Of a stretch of 55,638 nt of DNA, positions 52,162 through 55,638 are shown piece after piece. A program made the position numbers and the translations under genes. Within the stretch, counting starts at the first letter, position 1. Every line of letters begins with the position of its first letter. The notes under the pieces are model-generated. The model was not told the DNA's origin. It did not search any database and saw only the letters and a list, made by a program, of their open reading frames with translations. The stretch comes from Pseudomonadota bacterium (GTDB lineage: Bacteria > Pseudomonadota > Gammaproteobacteria > Steroidobacterales > MnTg04): the NCBI GenBank assembly GCA_022572885.1, contig JACZVC010000022.1, positions 1,039 to 56,676 on the forward strand, in the 5' to 3' direction.

Positions 52162-53763
52162 ATGGAAAGCGCACGCGACATCATGGAATACGAGGTGGCG
52201 ATCGTCGGGGCCGGCCCGGCCGGGCTCGCCTGCGCGATACGCCTGAAACAGCTAAAACCGGAACTCGATGTCTGCGTCCTCGAAAAAGGCGCCGAAGCCG
52301 GTGCGCACCTGCTGTCGGGCGCCATCCTCGAACCCGCGGCTCTCGATGAATTGTTGCCGGAATGGCGGCGGGAATTTACCGCAACCTGCGTGGCGGCAAG
52401 CACGGACCGGTTCGTGCTGTTGACCAAAAAGCGCAGGATACCGCTGCCGCTGCCACCCCAGATGAACAACCATGGCAACTTTATCGTGTCGTTGAACGAG
52501 CTTGGCGCGTGGCTGGCGGCAAAGGCCGAAGCGTTGGGTGTCGACGTTTTCCCGGGGTTCGCCGGCAACGAATTGCTGTATGACCCGGACGATCGCGTAA
52601 GCGGAGTCAGGGTCGGCGACATGGGCCGTCAGGCGGATGGTTCCGAGGGGCCCAACTTCGCGGCCGGCGTCGATATTCATTGCCGGCTGACCGTGCTGGC
52701 CGAAGGCTGCCACGGCAGCATGGCCAAAGGATTGATCGCCAAGTTTTCGCTGGACCGCGACTGCGACCCGCAGACTTACGGCCTGGGGTTCAAGGAGCTT
52801 TGGCAGCTACCCGATGGCCGCGGCAAACCAGGCCATATCCTGCACAGCGTGGGCTGGCCGCTGGATGGCGACGTCTATGGCGGCAGTTTCGTTTACCACC
52901 TCGATATGGACCGGGTCTATGTCGGCTTCGTCGTCGGGCTCGATTACCGCGACCCGGAGTTTGCCCCCTTCGAGGCGTTTCAGCAGTTCAAGCATCACCC
53001 GATGATGAGAAAACTGCTCGCGGGCGCGGAACTGGTCTCGGCTGGCGCCCGCGCCATCGTCGAAGGCGGCTGGCAATCCATGCCGCGCCTGGAAACGCCG
53101 GGCGCGATGCTGGTCGGCGATGCCGGGGGCATGCTGAACGTGCCGAAAATCAAGGGGATCCACATGGCGCTGCGCAGCGGCATGCTGGCGGCCCAGCACT
53201 ACCTCGAGCGCGGCGACAGCCAGGGCTTTGACGCCCGCTTCAGGCATTCGCCGAGCGGCCTGGAACTGAAAAAAGTCAGGAACATCCGCCCGGGCTTCAA
53301 CCAGGGATTCTGGGTTGGGCTGGCCAATGCAGCGCTGGAGACCGTGACCGCCGGGCGCATGCCTTACACCCTGAGAAACCACGCTGACCACAGCGCATTG
53401 CGAAAACTGGATGAGTACAAGTCGCCACAGCGCCGCTGGGTCAAACGCGAGTTGCCGCCGCGCGACCAGTTGGCGTCGGTTTATTTCTCGGCGACCGATC
53501 ACGATGAGAACCAGCCGGTGCATCTGCATGTTGCCGACACCGACATCTGCATAACTCGCTGCGCCGAGGAATTCGGTAATCCGTGCACGCGATTTTGTCC
53601 GGTCGGGGTCTACGAAATCGTCAGCGACGATGCGGGCAAGCGCCTGCAGATCAACGCGGCGAATTGCGTCCATTGCAAGGCCTGCGATATCAAGGACCCC
53701 TATGGCATTATCGACTGGGTGCCGCCGGAAGGCGGCTCAGGCCCCAATTACCATGGCTTGTGA
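52162..53763 (+). CDS. Electron transfer flavoprotein-ubiquinone oxidoreductase
   Basis: A 533-residue ETF:ubiquinone oxidoreductase starting at ATG 52162; upstream frame belongs to the SDR gene. It has the FAD-binding VAIVGAGPAGLACAIRLKQL, the membrane-associated ubiquinone-binding part, and the C-terminal 4Fe-4S cluster ligands in CTRFCPVGVYE and NCVHCKACDIKDP. It takes electrons from reduced ETF (fed by isovaleryl-CoA dehydrogenase) to ubiquinone at the inner membrane. The ETF alpha and beta genes are not here. Confidence 0.94.
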   Translation: MESARDIMEYEVAIVGAGPAGLACAIRLKQLKPELDVCVLEKGAEAGAHLLSGAILEPAALDELLPEWRREFTATCVAASTDRFVLLTKKRRIPLPLPPQMNNHGNFIVSLNELGAWLAAKAEALGVDVFPGFAGNELLYDPDDRVSGVRVGDMGRQADGSEGPNFAAGVDIHCRLTVLAEGCHGSMAKGLIAKFSLDRDCDPQTYGLGFKELWQLPDGRGKPGHILHSVGWPLDGDVYGGSFVYHLDMDRVYVGFVVGLDYRDPEFAPFEAFQQFKHHPMMRKLLAGAELVSAGARAIVEGGWQSMPRLETPGAMLVGDAGGMLNVPKIKGIHMALRSGMLAAQHYLERGDSQGFDARFRHSPSGLELKKVRNIRPGFNQGFWVGLANAALETVTAGRMPYTLRNHADHSALRKLDEYKSPQRRWVKRELPPRDQLASVYFSATDHDENQPVHLHVADTDICITRCAEEFGNPCTRFCPVGVYEIVSDDAGKRLQINAANCVHCKACDIKDPYGIIDWVPPEGGSGPNYHGL

Positions 53764-53796
53764 ACATTCGCAGGCAAGCACCAGGAGACCCCGCTG

Positions 53797-54498
53797 ATGG
53801 CCGGATTTAACAAGGTAGTCGCCACCTACGATGAAGCCCTGGCGGGTCTGAGCGACGGCATGACGGTCATGGTCGGCGGTTTCGGCCTGTGCGGCATCCC
53901 CGAAGGCCTGATCCAGAAAGTCAAGGATATGGGCATCAAGGAACTCACCTGTATTTCTAACAATGCCGGGGTCGATGGTTTCGCGCTCGGCAAGTGGCTG
54001 GAAGGCCGCCAGATAAAAACCATGATCGGCTCCTATGTCGGTGAAAACGCCTTGTTCGAGCGATTGTTCATATCGGGAGAAATGGAAGTCATCCTGACGC
54101 CGCAGGGCACGCTGGCGGAAAAAATCCGTGCCGGCGGCGCCGGCATACCCGCTTTTTATACCGCAACCGGTTATGGCACGGATGTCGCCAAGGGCAAAGA
54201 CACGCGCGAATTCAACGGGCGCAACTATGTGCTCGAGGAGTCGCTGACCGCGGATTATTCGCTGGTCAAGGCGTGGAAGGCAGACACCATGGGCAACCTC
54301 GTCTATCGAATGACGGCGCAGAATTTCAACCCGATGATGGCGACCGCCGGCAAGATCACCGTGGCGGAAGTCGAGGAAATCGTCGAACCGGGAGAACTGG
54401 ACCCGGAGCACATCCATACGCCCGGAATCTTCGTCCAGCGCCTGATCAAAGGTACGTTTGAGAAGCGTATCGAACAACGAACCATCCGCAGCGCCTGA
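53797..54498 (+). CDS. scoA: 3-oxoacid CoA-transferase, subunit A
   Basis: A 233-residue subunit of succinyl-CoA:acetoacetate CoA-transferase. [15 protein letters not shown] is the family signature and [17 protein letters not shown] follows. It activates the acetoacetate released by HMG-CoA lyase with CoA from succinyl-CoA. CAGGAGA stands near the ATG. The B subunit follows after 18 nt. Confidence 0.93.
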   Translation: MAGFNKVVATYDEALAGLSDGMTVMVGGFGLCGIPEGLIQKVKDMGIKELTCISNNAGVDGFALGKWLEGRQIKTMIGSYVGENALFERLFISGEMEVILTPQGTLAEKIRAGGAGIPAFYTATGYGTDVAKGKDTREFNGRNYVLEESLTADYSLVKAWKADTMGNLVYRMTAQNFNPMMATAGKITVAEVEEIVEPGELDPEHIHTPGIFVQRLIKGTFEKRIEQRTIRSA

Positions 54499-54516
54499 TG
54501 ATATGAAGGATAGATA

Positions 54517-55176
54517 ATGGCACTAAGCAGAGTACAGATTGCCCAGCGGGTCGCGTCCGAGTTACGCGATGGTTATTACGTCAACCTGGGCATCGGGATC
54601 CCAACGCTGGTCGCCAACTACATTCCGGCGGACATCGAGGTCATGCTGCAATCGGAGAACGGCTTGCTGGGCATGGGCCCGTTCCCGCTCGATGAGGAAG
54701 TCGATGCCGACCTGATCAACGCGGGCAAACAGACCGTGACGGCGATCACCGGCGCCGCCTATTTTTCATCGGCGGAAAGTTTCGCGATGATCCGCGGCGC
54801 CCATGTGGACCTGACGGTACTCGGTGCATTCGAAATCGATCAGAACGGCAGCATCGCGTCATGGATGATCCCCGGCAAACTGGTCAAGGGCATGGGCGGC
54901 GCCATGGACCTGGTCGCCGGAACCGAGAATATCGTCGTGACAATGACCCACGCCAGTAAATCGGGCCAGTCTAAACTGCTGGAATCGTGCACCCTGCCGC
55001 TGACCGGCGTGAACTGTATCCGCAAGGTCATTACCGATCTTGGCTACCTGGAAATCCACGACGGCGCGTTCCATTTGGTGGAACGGGCGCCGGGCGTATC
55101 GGTCGAGGAAATCCAGGAGAAAACGGCGGGCCGGTTGATCGTCGATGGCGACGTGCCGGAGATGCGGCTCGGCTGA
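54517..55176 (+). CDS. scoB: 3-oxoacid CoA-transferase, subunit B
   Basis: A 219-residue subunit with the catalytic Glu47 in LQSENGLLGMGPFP, and YYVNLGIGIPTLVANYIP before it. An AAGGA lies upstream of the ATG. With subunit A it transfers CoA to acetoacetate, closing the leucine pathway: acetoacetyl-CoA then goes to the thiolase at 44784. Confidence 0.94.
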   Translation: MALSRVQIAQRVASELRDGYYVNLGIGIPTLVANYIPADIEVMLQSENGLLGMGPFPLDEEVDADLINAGKQTVTAITGAAYFSSAESFAMIRGAHVDLTVLGAFEIDQNGSIASWMIPGKLVKGMGGAMDLVAGTENIVVTMTHASKSGQSKLLESCTLPLTGVNCIRKVITDLGYLEIHDGAFHLVERAPGVSVEEIQEKTAGRLIVDGDVPEMRLG

Positions 55177-55188
55177 GTCCGCCTGCCG

Positions 55189-55638
55189 ATGGAAGCCAGC
55201 CCGACCCCCCGGGAGCGGTATGCACGAGCGCTGGAAGACCCGGACTTTGTCGCAGACGCCGCTCAGAAAAAGGCCATCGAGGCGCTGCATCGAATCTATC
55301 TGCAGTTGACCGCCGAACCGGCCTCGTTGTCGCCCTGGCGGCGGTTGCGCCTCGCGCTCTCTCGCAACACCGAAATCCCGCCCGTCCAAGGCCTTTACCT
55401 TTGGGGTGGAGTCGGCCGCGGCAAGACCCATCTGATGGACATGTTTTATCGTGCCCTGCCCTTCAGGCAAAAACAAAGACGCCACTTTCACCGTTTCATG
55501 TACGAATTGCACGCACAGCTAAAAAACCCCAAGCATCGTCAGGACCCGGTCAAAGATATCGCGGCGCAGATCGCCAAAGACACCCGGGTCATTTGTTTCG
55601 ACGAGTTTTTCGTGTCCGATATCGCCGATGCAATGTTG
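55189..55638 (+). CDS. zapE: Cell division protein ZapE (AFG1-like ATPase), partial
   Basis: 150 codons from ATG 55189 are open to the window edge. The visible part has YLWGGVGRGKTHLMDMFY (Walker A GGVGRGKT) and CFDEFFVSDIADAML (Walker B, with the DEF variant seen in ZapE), plus the arginine- and tyrosine-rich HFHRFMYELHAQL between. ZapE is an FtsZ-associated ATPase. It starts 12 nt after scoB in the same direction, probably with its own regulation, since it is a core gene. Confidence 0.9.
   Translation, partial: MEASPTPRERYARALEDPDFVADAAQKKAIEALHRIYLQLTAEPASLSPWRRLRLALSRNTEIPPVQGLYLWGGVGRGKTHLMDMFYRALPFRQKQRRHFHRFMYELHAQLKNPKHRQDPVKDIAAQIAKDTRVICFDEFFVSDIADAML

Overview
The window looks like a chromosomal segment of a gammaproteobacterium, GC-rich in most coding regions. 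The order and content of the right half (XerD-DsbC, a DUF3450/ExbB/ExbD/TonB energy system, the liu leucine-degradation cluster, ZapE) are typical of marine or sediment Gammaproteobacteria. The left half is accessory DNA. This placement is inference from protein recognition; no database was searched.

Left accessory part (1-24.6 kb). The left edge carries the start of a phage-type terminase small subunit, then a mostly empty stretch, a secreted cupin and a 168-bp MITE-like element inserted in a dispersed hairpin repeat. From 12.9 kb down to 1.8 kb on the minus strand runs a tightly coupled seven-gene operon: RND/MMPL-type exporter, class I HMG-CoA reductase, rifampin-phosphotransferase-like dikinase, BtaA-like (DUF3419) aminocarboxypropyl transferase, a fusion of a CTP-dependent polyprenol/phytol-kinase-like domain with a UbiA-like prenyltransferase, a GNAT-like protein and a phosphatidylserine-decarboxylase-like enzyme. 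I read it as a pathway that makes and exports an unusual isoprenoid-linked or amino-acid-headed lipid. Divergent from it is a large MalT/SARP-type activator (13.4-16.7 kb). The shared intergenic region holds four perfect heptamers at exact 11-bp spacing, the geometry of SARP operators, plus a perfect 10+1+10 dyad. This operon and its regulator are the best candidate for an undescribed system.

16.8-29.0 kb holds four paralogous membrane proteins sharing a gapless N-terminal module of about 72 residues. One carries a WD40/TolB-type propeller and three carry a TolB-like domain plus TPRs. They are interrupted by a small mobile segment: a DUF2971 gene, a 46-aa ORF with a strong Shine-Dalgarno, a tyrosine integrase, and a 20-nt sequence matching the 3' end of a leuX-type tRNA-Leu gene, probably an attachment-site scar. 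A dispersed hairpin repeat (GTCCGCT-loop-AGCGGAC) recurs in the intergenic regions of the accessory part.

Right core part (29.0-55.6 kb). Here are a Nudix hydrolase, ferredoxin FdxA, DsbC, XerD, PlsC and a TonB2/TtpC-like operon with two tandem ExbD genes and a TPR lipid- or envelope-associated protein. Then come the fused isobutyryl-CoA mutase IcmF (minus) and, divergently, a long branched-chain amino-acid catabolic cluster: leucine dehydrogenase, isovaleryl-CoA dehydrogenase, thiolase, both methylcrotonyl-CoA carboxylase subunits, methylglutaconyl-CoA hydratase, HMG-CoA lyase, an HSD10-like SDR, ETF-ubiquinone oxidoreductase and both subunits of a 3-oxoacid CoA-transferase. Together they take leucine to acetyl-CoA and acetoacetate with electrons passed to ubiquinone. 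zapE begins at the right edge and is cut by the window.
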